Shown here piece after piece: positions 15,133 to 25,353 of a DNA stretch of 48,249 nt (position 1 is its first letter; each line of letters opens with the position of its first letter). Made by a program: the position numbers and the translations under genes. The stretch comes from an uncultured Pirellulaceae bacterium (GTDB lineage: Bacteria; Planctomycetota; Planctomycetia; Pirellulales; Pirellulaceae), in assembly GCA_937921995.1 (NCBI GenBank), contig CAKZVF010000152.1, positions 1 to 48,249 on the forward strand, written 5' to 3'. The notes under the pieces were generated by a model. That model was given only the letters and a program-made list of their open reading frames with translations. It was not told where the DNA came from and searched no databases.

Positions 15133-18100
15133 CTACCCTGTCAGAGAATCATCGCCCAACAAACGAAGATTGGGTTGGGAGTCATCGACGTCTTCGACTG
15201 ATTCGGCGTCATCGTCGGAATCCGGAGGCGGAATCTTGCTGAAGTACTTGCCCAGTGGACTGGCCAGTACCGCCGGAAGAATGATCAGGTCGCCGACCAG
15301 TGCAGCCGCCAGCAGGAATAGCATCAGCGTACCGAAACGTTGCGTCGGCGTGAATGTGCTAAAGGCAAATGCGGACAAACCAAATCCGGCAATCAAGGTC
15401 GTTTGTGTCATCGCGGTTGCGACTTTGGCATAAGCGACTTTGATTGCCTCCAATCGCTCCAAGCCTTTCTTAAGCGCCTGGCGGTACCACGTCAAAAAGT
15501 GAATCGTGTCGTCCACCGCGACACCCATCGCAACACTGGCGGTCATCATCGAACCGATGTCGACCTTGATTCCTTTGTAAGCCATGAATCCGAAAACGAC
15601 CACAACGGGGAATACATTGGGAATCATCGCCAACAGCCCGCCACGGATGTTCAAATAGTTGCCGCGTTCAAACGGGCGGTCCCAATCCCTCAGCAGCAGC
15701 ATCATCACAAAGGTGATCATGAAAAACGCAAGCAGAATACTTTCGATCAGACTCCACAGCAGGGCGCGCTGAGCCTTATAAACGATGGGGATGATGCCGG
15801 TGTAGATCGTTGTGATTTCGACATCTTCGCCGGCCATTTTGCGCTCGGTTGCCGTTTTCATGCCAGCGATTGGATCTTTGGTTATCGGGTCGATCAAGAA
15901 TTTATGTTCGCGACAGTCAATCAAATGAGTCGCGTTCTGCTTGATCAAATCCACATCAAATAGCTCGTTATCCTCGATCAAAACGACACAATCGCTCTTG
16001 CGGATACGCTCTCGCCACTTCTTGATTTCAAAGAAGCTGGTCAGCTGATCTTTTTCTTTGGGCGTCAGATCAGGGTTTTTAAGACTGTACTTTTCTGGAT
16101 CCACCCAAACTAACTTCGGGCTCTTGGTGATGCCACGGTCGGCCAACAGGCTCTTCAGCGTCGTCGCGAAGATGTTCGTTTGGTTGATCAATTCGTCGCG
16201 CGGAACTCCGGCTTCGAACTGTGCTTTAATGTCAAGATCTTCTTGCGACAGTTCGGGTTTGCCACCCAACACCAACACCGTCGCGTCTTGTGCGCGACCA
16301 TCTTCTTGCGTTTCTTGTAATGTCTTCAAAATCTGACGACGATAGCGGTAAGCGCTGTTGATCGGTTCAATGACCGATTTCATATCGTTAATGAATCGTC
16401 CGTAGTCGACATCACTGAGCGCGGCCAAACGGATGCTGATCCGCCAAAGTTCGCGGCCCTGTAGCTGCTCCAAGGGCCGTGACTGGCCTTCGTCGGCGAC
16501 GGCTAAGTATTCCTGTTCCAGCATTTCGCCGCGCCGTTTGTATAACTGAGCACTGGATAGTTTGCGCGTCAGGGGATCGGTCGATGAAAACTCATTCAAC
16601 GGCACAAAGACATCGGTCGACAGTCCCGATCCCACAATTCCCAATCCGTCAGGCCCAAAATAGCGCTCCAACTGTGTCCGAACGCGATCCGAAAGTTGCA
16701 CGCGTTCCAACATCGACAAACGCCGTGAATATTCTTTCTGTTGGGCAGGATCGAATTCAAACGGCGGCGCGTCCTCTTCAGCCACGTCAACGTCGGCGAC
16801 GCTACCGAATTTTTCGATCTGGCGTTGCGTTTCCCGTTTGGCGAAAGCCTCGCGTTTTTTCTTTTCCTGGTCCTCAATCGTCTCTTTGTAGACTTCCTGC
16901 TGAGCCGATGGTTCGACGCTGACGACGATTTCGGCGGGAACCAGCTCGCCCAAGTTTCCTTCCAGCCAACGATAATCTTGGAGGATTTTCGCGCCCGGAT
17001 CAAACATCTTCAACAGGTGGACTTGCGTTTCGATTTTGTTCCAAATGCCGTAAGCACCCACCGCAATCGCCAACACACCAATGATGCTGAAGGCGGTGTA
17101 GTTCCGCATTACGAAGACGCCAACGCGCTGCCAAAAATTGGTGACGGCTGCGGAGATGCCACTGTTGGTTTGTGCGTGACCGCCTTTTCGACCGTTCTTT
17201 CGGTTCAGTTTTCGATAGCCCGGTTTAAAGACCGTCAACGCGGCGGGTAAAAATGTGAAGAGGATAACCAGCGTCGCGACCGTTGCGATCGCGGAGAAAA
17301 GCCCAAACTTTGAGATCGGTGCCAAATTACTGATGTACAGCGAACCAAGCCCCAACGCCGTCGTGAAGGCGGCCAGTGTACACGGGAACCAGCTGTGCGC
17401 GATCGCTGCTTCGGCGGCAGCTTTGTGGCCGTGTTCGTGGCAGGCGTCACGATAATAGTTCACGATGTGGACGGCTCCGGAGAGCCCCAGGACATAGATC
17501 AGCGACGGCATCGACATCAAAATCGCGTCCATCTTTTCGCCGCCGAACCAGACGTAAGCAAGACTGGCCATCGCGCCGACGCCGCCGGTGATGAACAGCA
17601 TCATCGTGATCCGCACGTTGCGGAAACTGAAGTAGGCTAACGTGATGCCAATCATGGCGGACAAACCGACCAAGTTGACCAACGTGATTGTACCTTCTTC
17701 GTCGATCGCAACGTTGTCCACAGGCGGGCCGCCCAAGACAACATGTTGCGGGCTGATGCCGCAGCTGCCGGTGGCCAGTTCCAACAACCGCCCGCGCGGC
17801 TTGCCCAGAAGCGGTCGGCCGACGGCGCGAGCCAATTCTTCCATCACTGGTTCGTTGAGCGTGATGACCAAGCAGGTTTGGCGCGGCGGCGCTTCCAGCT
17901 CCAGTTGAAACCAAAGTTGATACCACAGCTCCAGACGCTTGTCGGCAGCGGCATGCAGCAATTTATCCAAGCTACCGTCGAAATCTTCGGCGATCTTGGC
18001 TTTGAGAAACTCATCAAATCGACTTTGATACGCGGGTTCGGACCTCAACGTCTTTTTTAGATCGTCGTCGACCTGCTGAAGCAGCGATTGAAACGTCCAA

Positions 18101-18933
18101 ACAAAACTCGTGTGCGGCGTCGGCCCGAACATAGCGCCGGTCAGCCGGTTGTGGGCTTCCATCTTTGCTTGGAAAGTTGAACGGTCCGATTCGCCCATTT
18201 TCAGAACACGCAACGAACCGTCAGGGCCGGCCAACTGATCAAAGACTTCTGGGCCAGAGGTGACGGATTTAAACGGACGACAGCAAAGCTTCAGCGGGTC
18301 TTCGTAGAACTTGTTTTTGATGCCCAAACGATCATCGGGCTCTAACCCAAACGTATCGATGTACGTGCCGATCGCCTTATTTTTTCCGTTGCGTGTTCGT
18401 TCAAACCAACGGCTGATACCTTCGGCAATGTTCGATTTCCCATCCCAGCGAAAAAGTTCGCCCCGCCGGTTGATGAAGTACCATTGCTTATCGCGGCCCT
18501 GCAGCCACTTTTCGTTCTGTTCGCCCCAATCTTGATGATATTTATCGGCAAACAGCAGCCCCAGTTCGTCGCCTTTGCGGTGAGCCCGCAGCTCTTCGGT
18601 GCGGCCTTGCTGGATCAGTTCCTTCTCATAGGCCAACGACTCTTCGTAGATCTTGCGTTTGAGATTGACGTAGGTCGGATCACCATCGCGACACCACGGT
18701 CCGCTGATAACGACGAACTGCCCGCCGCCAAAGAAGTACTTTTTAAACTCGTTAAGTTCTTTGGTTTCTTGATAGTCGTCAGGCAACCAATCGGCAACAT
18801 TGTTGACCATCTCGTCCAACGCCAACCGCGCACCACGTCCGGCGAAGGGCACCAAAAATGCAAAGCAGCACAGAATTAAAAGCGCAACGCTTCCAAAGAA
18901 GGGGACCGGTAGTGAGTAGACACGTTTGCTCAT
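15133..18933 (-). CDS. Large RND/MMPL-family exporter
   Basis: A 1266-residue membrane protein with the internal repeat of RND transporters. One helix is near residues 8-30, followed by a periplasmic domain of about 380 residues. A first helix block lies at about 415-570 (sterol-sensing-like, with MPSLIYVLGLSGAVHIVNYYRD). A second single helix is near 615, followed by a periplasmic domain of about 420 residues with a charged, coiled-coil-like part. A second helix block follows (GVAVDDTIHFLTWYRQAL and after). The DD pair in the last motif is typical of the proton-relay region. Relatives export lipids, hopanoids or other hydrophobic compounds; the substrate here is unknown. The C-terminus is acidic and cytosolic. 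Confidence 0.88.
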   Translation of the reverse strand: MSKRVYSLPVPFFGSVALLILCCFAFLVPFAGRGARLALDEMVNNVADWLPDDYQETKELNEFKKYFFGGGQFVVISGPWCRDGDPTYVNLKRKIYEESLAYEKELIQQGRTEELRAHRKGDELGLLFADKYHQDWGEQNEKWLQGRDKQWYFINRRGELFRWDGKSNIAEGISRWFERTRNGKNKAIGTYIDTFGLEPDDRLGIKNKFYEDPLKLCCRPFKSVTSGPEVFDQLAGPDGSLRVLKMGESDRSTFQAKMEAHNRLTGAMFGPTPHTSFVWTFQSLLQQVDDDLKKTLRSEPAYQSRFDEFLKAKIAEDFDGSLDKLLHAAADKRLELWYQLWFQLELEAPPRQTCLVITLNEPVMEELARAVGRPLLGKPRGRLLELATGSCGISPQHVVLGGPPVDNVAIDEEGTITLVNLVGLSAMIGITLAYFSFRNVRITMMLFITGGVGAMASLAYVWFGGEKMDAILMSMPSLIYVLGLSGAVHIVNYYRDACHEHGHKAAAEAAIAHSWFPCTLAAFTTALGLGSLYISNLAPISKFGLFSAIATVATLVILFTFLPAALTVFKPGYRKLNRKNGRKGGHAQTNSGISAAVTNFWQRVGVFVMRNYTAFSIIGVLAIAVGAYGIWNKIETQVHLLKMFDPGAKILQDYRWLEGNLGELVPAEIVVSVEPSAQQEVYKETIEDQEKKKREAFAKRETQRQIEKFGSVADVDVAEEDAPPFEFDPAQQKEYSRRLSMLERVQLSDRVRTQLERYFGPDGLGIVGSGLSTDVFVPLNEFSSTDPLTRKLSSAQLYKRRGEMLEQEYLAVADEGQSRPLEQLQGRELWRISIRLAALSDVDYGRFINDMKSVIEPINSAYRYRRQILKTLQETQEDGRAQDATVLVLGGKPELSQEDLDIKAQFEAGVPRDELINQTNIFATTLKSLLADRGITKSPKLVWVDPEKYSLKNPDLTPKEKDQLTSFFEIKKWRERIRKSDCVVLIEDNELFDVDLIKQNATHLIDCREHKFLIDPITKDPIAGMKTATERKMAGEDVEITTIYTGIIPIVYKAQRALLWSLIESILLAFFMITFVMMLLLRDWDRPFERGNYLNIRGGLLAMIPNVFPVVVVFGFMAYKGIKVDIGSMMTASVAMGVAVDDTIHFLTWYRQALKKGLERLEAIKVAYAKVATAMTQTTLIAGFGLSAFAFSTFTPTQRFGTLMLFLLAAALVGDLIILPAVLASPLGKYFSKIPPPDSDDDAESVEDVDDSQPNLRLLGDDSLTG

Positions 18934-19156
18934 GCGTAAAGAGTGGTCGCTTTTTGGACAGATGCGCGGTGCGGACGGACTGAATCATTAAGATTAGTGG
19001 TTGGAAAACCTCTCGTCCACGGCAAAAGAGATAGTGCGGGACACTGAGGTAAACTTGTTTGGGCGAAACTGGTAATTTGTGGCAATGGGGAGGTCTTGCC
19101 GGAAGGAATGCTTGCGCTGATTGAATCGTGAACGCGGCAAATAGTCCTGCCGCCTG

Positions 19157-20146
19157 TTATGCACCGATGCCTAAGATTTGAATGAAAGGTGCGATATCCA
19201 GGAAGTTAACTTGCCCATCAAGATTGAAATCCGCTTCCCCTCGATACTCTTCAGTGGCCAAGAGGTCTATAAATGGGCCGATGTCTAAAAAGTTTATGGC
19301 GCCGTCTAAGTTGATATCCCCATAAAAATAATCAACAACTCCAAAAGCAATCTCCAACTGACTGAATGTAGTCGAGCTTCCGCCGCCACTGCTTTGGTGT
19401 GAAAAATAAACGAATGAATCCCCGACCAGCGTCGGGAAATTGGCGACGTAATCATCCAGAACGCTCGCCAAAGACGGGTCGGCTTCGACTGCATCGCTCA
19501 GCGAAAATGCAAACTGGGTAGCACCAACTGGTTCTGTGCCTACTTCGTTTTCGGTGACGATATCATAAACCGTAAAGTAGATATCGGTCGCACTGTAATC
19601 TGCAACAAAACTGTAGCCGTCGTTCAAACTTGCTTCGACAATTCCCGGAGTCTGAGCGCGATCAATGTCGGCGTTGGGGTTAGGCGTGCCAAAAAAAGGT
19701 GCCAGTCCGCCACGTGCACCATCGGCGTCTATTTGAAACAACAAGTTGGGCCCTGCGCGAAATCCAGCGGCGCTTACCAATCCAAATTCAACGCCGTTGG
19801 AATTGTAGTCAATGTCGGCCGAAGTAACGGTTCCAAAAACTGTGATGAAAACGTCTCGAGTCAGTGGGCCTCCCCAGAGAGAGCCGATTGATCCCGCGTC
19901 GGAACTGTCAATGAATACTGCGTTACCAATTCCACTGTCGGCACCGTTGGCAAGTGTGAAAGTTCCGTCCATGTTGTCCGTGAGGGTCGGCTCTGCGGTA
20001 CCCGCATTCACACCGTTGGTACCAAAACTGGTACCTGCATTGATCGAGTAAAATTGAGCCTGACCGGAATTGGCAACCAGTACCCCGAAACCAAAAGCAA
20101 CTACGGTGAAGAAGCAATACTTCCAGCTCTTGGATTGCGCTATCAT
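19157..20146 (-). CDS. Secreted protein with C-terminal dockerin-like pair
   Basis: A 329-residue exported protein. The signal peptide has the hydrophobic run YCFFTVVAFGFGVLVA and ends near GQAQ. The central part, about 30-270, has no family I recognise; it is rich in Asp, Gly and Ala and looks like a beta-rich extracellular domain. The C-terminal 55 residues hold two EF-hand-like repeats, GDINLDGAINFLDIGPFI and ADFNLDGQVNFLDIAPFI, the form of planctomycete dockerin type I modules. These bind calcium and probably serve attachment or sorting. The same C-terminal module recurs in the unrelated protein at 21499-23487. Confidence 0.85.
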   Translation of the reverse strand: MIAQSKSWKYCFFTVVAFGFGVLVANSGQAQFYSINAGTSFGTNGVNAGTAEPTLTDNMDGTFTLANGADSGIGNAVFIDSSDAGSIGSLWGGPLTRDVFITVFGTVTSADIDYNSNGVEFGLVSAAGFRAGPNLLFQIDADGARGGLAPFFGTPNPNADIDRAQTPGIVEASLNDGYSFVADYSATDIYFTVYDIVTENEVGTEPVGATQFAFSLSDAVEADPSLASVLDDYVANFPTLVGDSFVYFSHQSSGGGSSTTFSQLEIAFGVVDYFYGDINLDGAINFLDIGPFIDLLATEEYRGEADFNLDGQVNFLDIAPFIQILGIGA

Positions 20147-20273
20147 CTGACGGTTCCTTAAAAGAAGTGAGTTTGCCTATGAAATGCACTTTCGCCACAA
20201 GACTGGTGCGGTGTAGGCATCTATCACTCATTGTAAGGAGCGATCCTTTGGCATTCCAGTATTTGAGAAGAGA

Positions 20274-21407
20274 TTGTTTCGTCCTCTTGGTTCCCTCCGG
20301 TATACTTCGTACTTGCTCGTCCATCCAATACAACACCAATTCCCCTTTCTCAAATTGCAAACCGGTATCCCATCTGAAACGCTTCCCAAGCGGCATGGAG
20401 GCTCACTTGGCTCTGCTGTTTTCCGAGCTTTCCCCGAAGACTTTCAGGTCGAGGAACTGCTTGGCTTCACGCCATCGGGAGAGGGTGAGCATTGCTTGCT
20501 GTGGGTTGAGAAACGTCAACTATCCAGCAATGAAGCCGCGGGTTTGATCGCTGAACAATTGGGGATTCGCAAGCGTTTGGTAAGTCACTGTGGTCTTAAG
20601 GATCGCAACGCCATCACGCGTCAATGGTTCAGCGTCCACTTGCCCGGACAAGAATCTCCACCAGCCCAACAGTGTAACACCGAAGGGCTGCGCGTCCTCA
20701 AAATCACTCGCAACGGTCGCAAGCTGCGGCGCGGTGTGCATGAGGGAAACCGCTTCAAAATCCGGCTGCGGCAATGTAGTTTCAGCGCGGCGGACATGAA
20801 CCAGCGCTGGCGGACGATTTGCGAACATGGCGTTCCCAACTACTTTGGGCAGCAGCGATTCGGCCGTGACGGTAATAACGTGGACAAAGCCCGGGCTTTG
20901 ATGCGTGGAGAATTAGAGGTGCACGACCGCTTGTTGCGCGGATTGTTCTTGTCCGCGGCGCGAAGTGAAATCTTCAACGCTGTGGTTGCGGCGCGCGTTG
21001 CCAACGGGACTTGGGGCACGCCTTTGGTCGGAGAAGTCTACGGCTTCGCGGACAATCGCAGCATCATCCTACCGAGCAAGCAACGCGGCGACGAAATCGA
21101 ACGTTTTCAGACGCATCAGCTCGAGATAACGGCTCCGTTATGGGGCGCCGGCGAGCAGCTGAGCGCGACCGCCGTTTTGAAATTAGAAAGCGAAATCGTC
21201 GCTCAGCACGCCGATCTTTGCGAGGGACTCAAAGAATTCGGTCTACGTCAGCAGCGGCGGGTAATGCGGCTGCGCCCAAGCGCAACTAGCACCCAGTGGC
21301 GGGGAAAGGATCTTATTCTCGCCTTCGACCTACCCAAAGGAACCTACGCGACGACCGTGCTCAGCGAACTGTGCTCCCTTGTCGCGCCAAAAGAGTTGGA
21401 TCCATAA
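20274..21407 (+). CDS. truD: tRNA pseudouridine(13) synthase TruD
   Basis: A TruD-family pseudouridine synthase that modifies U13 of some tRNAs. Visible motifs: PEDFQVEELLGFTPSGEGEH near the start of the conserved region; HCGLKDRNAITRQW, which holds the catalytic aspartate; NYFGQQRFGRDGNN; and the C-terminal DLPKGTYATTVLSEL. The start is uncertain. No ATG precedes the conserved part. TTG 20274 has a purine-rich GAGAAGAGA just before it, and later in-frame TTG codons are possible; the first 40 residues look poorly conserved. A decayed copy of the last 170 bp of this gene lies at 25354-25517. Confidence 0.92.
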   Translation: MFRPLGSLRYTSYLLVHPIQHQFPFLKLQTGIPSETLPKRHGGSLGSAVFRAFPEDFQVEELLGFTPSGEGEHCLLWVEKRQLSSNEAAGLIAEQLGIRKRLVSHCGLKDRNAITRQWFSVHLPGQESPPAQQCNTEGLRVLKITRNGRKLRRGVHEGNRFKIRLRQCSFSAADMNQRWRTICEHGVPNYFGQQRFGRDGNNVDKARALMRGELEVHDRLLRGLFLSAARSEIFNAVVAARVANGTWGTPLVGEVYGFADNRSIILPSKQRGDEIERFQTHQLEITAPLWGAGEQLSATAVLKLESEIVAQHADLCEGLKEFGLRQQRRVMRLRPSATSTQWRGKDLILAFDLPKGTYATTVLSELCSLVAPKELDP

Positions 21408-21498
21408 GAGCGTTTTAGATACCGCTCAGTCGACAAAGGAAACCTTGCTGGAAAATAGGCCTCCGCAACAAGTATCGGTAACGCCTTGCTGCCGGAAG

Positions 21499-23487
21499 TC
21501 ACTGCGAACGGAGCCCAATAATAAGACTATTGATGTCCAGTAAGTTCACTACACCATCTTGATTCATGTCTGCTTCGTCTTGAAATCCGGACGATGTCAG
21601 AACTGAGATGAAAGGGGCAATATCTAAAAAGTTGATTTCGCCGTCTTGGTTGATATCCCCTAGAAAAGTGACACGATCCCAGTTGCCCGGCGGAAGCCTG
21701 AAGCTGACGTTGGATGTACTCGCAATGGTTGCCGTGTTCGGACCACCACTGGAACCACCGGATGTGAAGTTTGGAGCGTCGAAGATTTCAATATGACTAC
21801 TTCCACTATCAATTTCAATAACATTCCCGAACGCATTCACATGATCAAATCCCGGCGAGTCTACATAACTGGCGGATCCGCCATCGGTGTCGATCCTCAT
21901 GCTGGCAAAACCCGTCGCGCTATGACGAGCCAATGCGGGAAAGGTCGCGTTTGGTTGAACAAAGTCGACCGAAAGGTGGCTCACTACTATGTTACTTCCT
22001 CTGCTGTGGCAAACAAATTGGTCGTCACCGCCGTTTTCTGATTGAGCCTCTATCACCAGTTCTCCGGTAGCCACGATGGTTCGGTTTGGGTACTGCAGCT
22101 CCATTCTCTGAGTATCCGCATCGAAAACAAAAACGTCATTACCACGAGAGTCCAGACATTTTAAGTTACACTCTGTATCCGCATGGAAATTCATTTGCTC
22201 GGCATCACGCGCGATGAGACATTTTTTAGCGAAGTAAACGTCCGCATCCCTCGGCTGCAAACGAAGTCTTTCGGGGCCAAAAGATGAAATTGAATTCTGG
22301 TCGATCTCTGCCGAGGGAAAAGCGTCCCCAATTGCCGACGCGACATTGAAACCGTCAACGGTATCAAACCCGCCACGATTGGCGATGTATATAGTCGTGT
22401 TCGCAATGCCCCGTCGGTTAAGATAGTTAAAAATGGCGATGCCTCTTCGTTCCAGAGTCGTTTCTCTGCTGTGATCTTCTCTTGGGTCGGCGATATAATC
22501 ATCTCCAACGCTGTCGATAATTCGCATTCGCGAGTCAACATAGTTGGGGAAGTAGTCTGTGAATTCAAAATTCCTTGCGATGTTGGAGTAGTTTGATCCA
22601 TCAAAGTGCGAGAGTGTTTCCGCTGAAATAAACCAGGAAGGGTCAGCATCAGTTGTGGCTCCAGAAAATTCGTCGAACTCTGAAGGTATGTCATGAAACT
22701 CAACCATGTCCATCCCGCCGTTGCGCGAGTTGGCATCAACCTCTTCAAAGTGCATGAGGTCAATTTCAGTGCTTGGGGTAATGAAGATCGTATCCGGGCC
22801 CTCCATTGCCAGCATGTCGGTGGCGGGTGAATCTTCAATCGTTGCTGAATCAAAGCCGCCTTGGTCTGCGTTGATTTGAACTCTTGGAAAACCCAAAATG
22901 CTGATTGTTGCATCAGGGCGTTCCACGAAGGCTTGTTCTCCAATCGAAATGATGTCGACAACATCATCCAAAGCAGAGCCGTGTACTAGAGCAAAGTCGT
23001 TACCTCCTCCTCCCCGGGTTAAGACATCAATCTCTCCAGAGACTTCGAAGGTTGACGTGCCCGATGTCATTCGCGCCGAACCGACGCTGGAAACAAATTC
23101 ATCATCTGAGGTTGTTCCGTAGAATTCGGCCGTGTCATCACCGCTTGCGCCATTAAAACGAACGGACTCAACGCCAGTGATAACAATTCTCGTTCCACTT
23201 GGTGTGTCAAAGATAACGTGGTTTGGAATGAAAATTCCTTTAGCGGGCCCTGGTCCGGACAAGTATGTGAGTACATCGTCACCGCCGGTGTCGGCAATCC
23301 GAACGAGGGGCGTGTTTGAGTCGTAACTGGTCGTTACCCCATTGATTCTGATCGTTTGCAAGGCATCGTTGATAGCAATAACGTCCCTTGATGTTGTTAG
23401 TAGTTGCCCGAACACGCACTGGGCTTGTACAGCGAGTGTCAGAATTGCCAACGCGAGTGTGACGTTTTTCTTCAAAGGCGAAGCCAT
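21499..23487 (-). CDS. Large secreted protein with C-terminal dockerin-like pair (copy A)
   Basis: A 662-residue exported protein. The signal peptide (LALAILTLAVQAQCVFG) is followed by a long domain of unknown function, rich in Asp and with recurring short phrases such as GGDDVLTYL, GASGDDTAEF and GGGGNDFALV, probably beta-solenoid-like. The C-terminus has GDINQDGEINFLDIAPFI and ADMNQDGVVNLLDINSLI, a dockerin-like calcium-binding pair. A close paralogue lies on the same strand at 28205-30040, with long identical stretches and the same signal peptide region, but without the dockerin. The two genes also share upstream sequence (23636-23703 and 30179-30246). Function is not known; an extracellular or surface role is inferred from the signals. 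Confidence 0.85.
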   Translation of the reverse strand: MASPLKKNVTLALAILTLAVQAQCVFGQLLTTSRDVIAINDALQTIRINGVTTSYDSNTPLVRIADTGGDDVLTYLSGPGPAKGIFIPNHVIFDTPSGTRIVITGVESVRFNGASGDDTAEFYGTTSDDEFVSSVGSARMTSGTSTFEVSGEIDVLTRGGGGNDFALVHGSALDDVVDIISIGEQAFVERPDATISILGFPRVQINADQGGFDSATIEDSPATDMLAMEGPDTIFITPSTEIDLMHFEEVDANSRNGGMDMVEFHDIPSEFDEFSGATTDADPSWFISAETLSHFDGSNYSNIARNFEFTDYFPNYVDSRMRIIDSVGDDYIADPREDHSRETTLERRGIAIFNYLNRRGIANTTIYIANRGGFDTVDGFNVASAIGDAFPSAEIDQNSISSFGPERLRLQPRDADVYFAKKCLIARDAEQMNFHADTECNLKCLDSRGNDVFVFDADTQRMELQYPNRTIVATGELVIEAQSENGGDDQFVCHSRGSNIVVSHLSVDFVQPNATFPALARHSATGFASMRIDTDGGSASYVDSPGFDHVNAFGNVIEIDSGSSHIEIFDAPNFTSGGSSGGPNTATIASTSNVSFRLPPGNWDRVTFLGDINQDGEINFLDIAPFISVLTSSGFQDEADMNQDGVVNLLDINSLIIGLRSQ

Positions 23488-23781
23488 ATAGTCAGCTATC
23501 AGATAATCCGGGGGTGGGGTTGGGGAGGGCGAATTAGCGCGAACTAATAACTTGACGAGCTTTCCGTTGCACGCTCAAAAAACGAAACAGGCCAACATTT
23601 ATTGTAGCAAGGTTTTGACCATTTCGGTTCAACAGCTGCCCCTGATTTCAGCTTCATTTAATGCATTTTCTTGGAGAAATTTCTAAACAGCTCCAGAAAT
23701 TGGCCAAACCCCTTCTGTCCGCTGGTTCTTTTCCTACCTGAAATTAACAAACATGCGCAGTTGCAAAAAGGCAAATGAGTT
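23488..23781. other. Upstream region of copy A
   Basis: The 5' region of the copy A gene and 3' region of the RTX gene. Part of it (23636-23703) is duplicated upstream of copy B. No gene is seen. Confidence 0.5.
23636..23703. repeat. Duplicated upstream block, copy A
   Basis: 68 bp that align without gaps and with roughly four fifths identity to 30179-30246. Each block lies about 140-150 bp upstream of its paralogous secreted-protein gene. This shows that the duplication included flanking non-coding DNA. Confidence 0.7.
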
Positions 23782-25158
23782 CTACTCAGTATTGAAATGC
23801 AATGACCAGCTGTTAAGCGTGCCGATATCACTATTATTCCACACATCAATGATTTGTAGTTGCCATGTTCCGGCAGACGTCTCACCATCAAAGCTAGACA
23901 AAAAGCCTCGTGGTTGGAAAGTGCCACCAAATGGGTTAAGGGCGAATGTGATCCTACGACCATTATCATCATCAAAGATCGTGTCTGCGAAGTGGATTCC
24001 GTTTCTAGTACCTTCACGATCGAACAGAGTTACCGATGTTCCAGCAGGTGACGTTAGAATCGCTCTGAGATCCTCTGAATTCGCATGAGTAATACTCAGA
24101 TGCACATTGATGTCCGTAATTGTAAGAGGCTCATAAACGTCAAGAAACGACGTGAGTTCAGGGCGATGGCGATTAAAGGCTAAATTAATTGGAGTGTCGG
24201 TCGAGCTGACAATCAGGCTGTTCGTGATTGCATCATCGGCTTGAAGATCAATGAAATCTATGTTGTCCGAAAAATATGTATCCGATGCTGTACCACCGAT
24301 GAGTCTGTCGAATCCGGTTCCACCATTTAGTCGGTCCTGTTGAGAGCCGCCATACAGCCAATCGTTTCCACCGTCGCCAACCAAATTGTCGCCACCAGCG
24401 CCGCCGTAAAGGTAGTCATTTCCGAGTCCACCTAGGATTAGATCGCCTTCATTCCCACCTGAAAGAAAATCGTCGCCCCCGCCACCAAAGAGTTCATCAG
24501 CCCCTGCAAACCCAAGTATTGTGTCGTTGCCCGTTCCACCAAAGAGCATGTCGGCGCCAGCTCCGCCAGAGATGTAGTCGTCTCCGCCGTCGCCATTGAT
24601 CTCATCGGCCCCAATACCACCAGAAAGAGTATCGGCTCCTTGGCCTCCGCTGATCTGGTCCAAGCCACCGCCGCCAAATATTTCATCGGAACCGCCACCA
24701 CCAGTTAGCCGGTCATTACCAAAGCTTCCGAAAAGTTGGTCGTTCCCCAAGCCACCGAAAAGGATATCGTTTCCGGCCAGACCTCGTAGGGTGTCGTCCC
24801 CGTCTTCTCCCTGGAGAAAGTCAAGGTTTGTTCCACCGGTTAAGGAGTCATTGCCAAGTCCACCGAAAGCACTGGATACTAAATTCGTTTGATTCACAAA
24901 ACGATCGTCGCCATTCCAACCTCGAAAGCGAATTGTAGAGACAAGGCTTTCATTGAAACTAGTTTCATTACCATCCAGGCTTACGACATACTCCGATGCA
25001 TCGTCAGACAGTGAGACGATGGCGACATTATCGGTCGCGTCACCTGCGATTTGAATCTGACTCCCATTTAGGACGACGGAGGTGAGAACTTTTCGAGCTT
25101 CAAGCTTGCCGTAGGAAACTTTGGATGGCTTGCGTCTTGTTTTCGGATTGCTTTTCAT
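23782..25158 (-). CDS. RTX-repeat protein with C-terminal P-domain and LEPR-XLL-type signal
   Basis: A 458-residue exported protein. The N-terminus KLEARKVLTS (residues 18-27) matches the LEPR-XLL type signal typical of planctomycete extracellular proteins. Residues of about 95-315 are a run of RTX nonapeptides (GGLGNDQLFG, GGTGNDTILG and similar), which bind calcium in a parallel beta-roll. The C-terminal 140 residues (LTSFLDVYEPLTITDINVHL, SPAGTSVTLFDREG, SAGTWQLQIIDVWNNSDIGTL) match the proprotein convertase P-domain, a jelly roll otherwise found after subtilisin-like proteases. No protease domain is present, so this P-domain stands alone behind RTX repeats. AGGA lies just upstream of the ATG. 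Confidence 0.88.
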   Translation of the reverse strand: MKSNPKTRRKPSKVSYGKLEARKVLTSVVLNGSQIQIAGDATDNVAIVSLSDDASEYVVSLDGNETSFNESLVSTIRFRGWNGDDRFVNQTNLVSSAFGGLGNDSLTGGTNLDFLQGEDGDDTLRGLAGNDILFGGLGNDQLFGSFGNDRLTGGGGSDEIFGGGGLDQISGGQGADTLSGGIGADEINGDGGDDYISGGAGADMLFGGTGNDTILGFAGADELFGGGGDDFLSGGNEGDLILGGLGNDYLYGGAGGDNLVGDGGNDWLYGGSQQDRLNGGTGFDRLIGGTASDTYFSDNIDFIDLQADDAITNSLIVSSTDTPINLAFNRHRPELTSFLDVYEPLTITDINVHLSITHANSEDLRAILTSPAGTSVTLFDREGTRNGIHFADTIFDDDNGRRITFALNPFGGTFQPRGFLSSFDGETSAGTWQLQIIDVWNNSDIGTLNSWSLHFNTE

Positions 25159-25353
25159 TGGAATTGGTTCCTGCAGATCCCTGTTGGCTAGGGGGGAAAC
25201 GTTTAGCTGGTGGAAAGAACTGTAACGGGATATGCAATAGTATAAATAAGTTTCGAATCAGACGGGCATCATACATGAATATACCCTGCAAAATCTGCCT
25301 GTTCGGGCTGCGTAAAAGCTTCCGTTGACAGGCTGATACTCACCGGGAACGAG

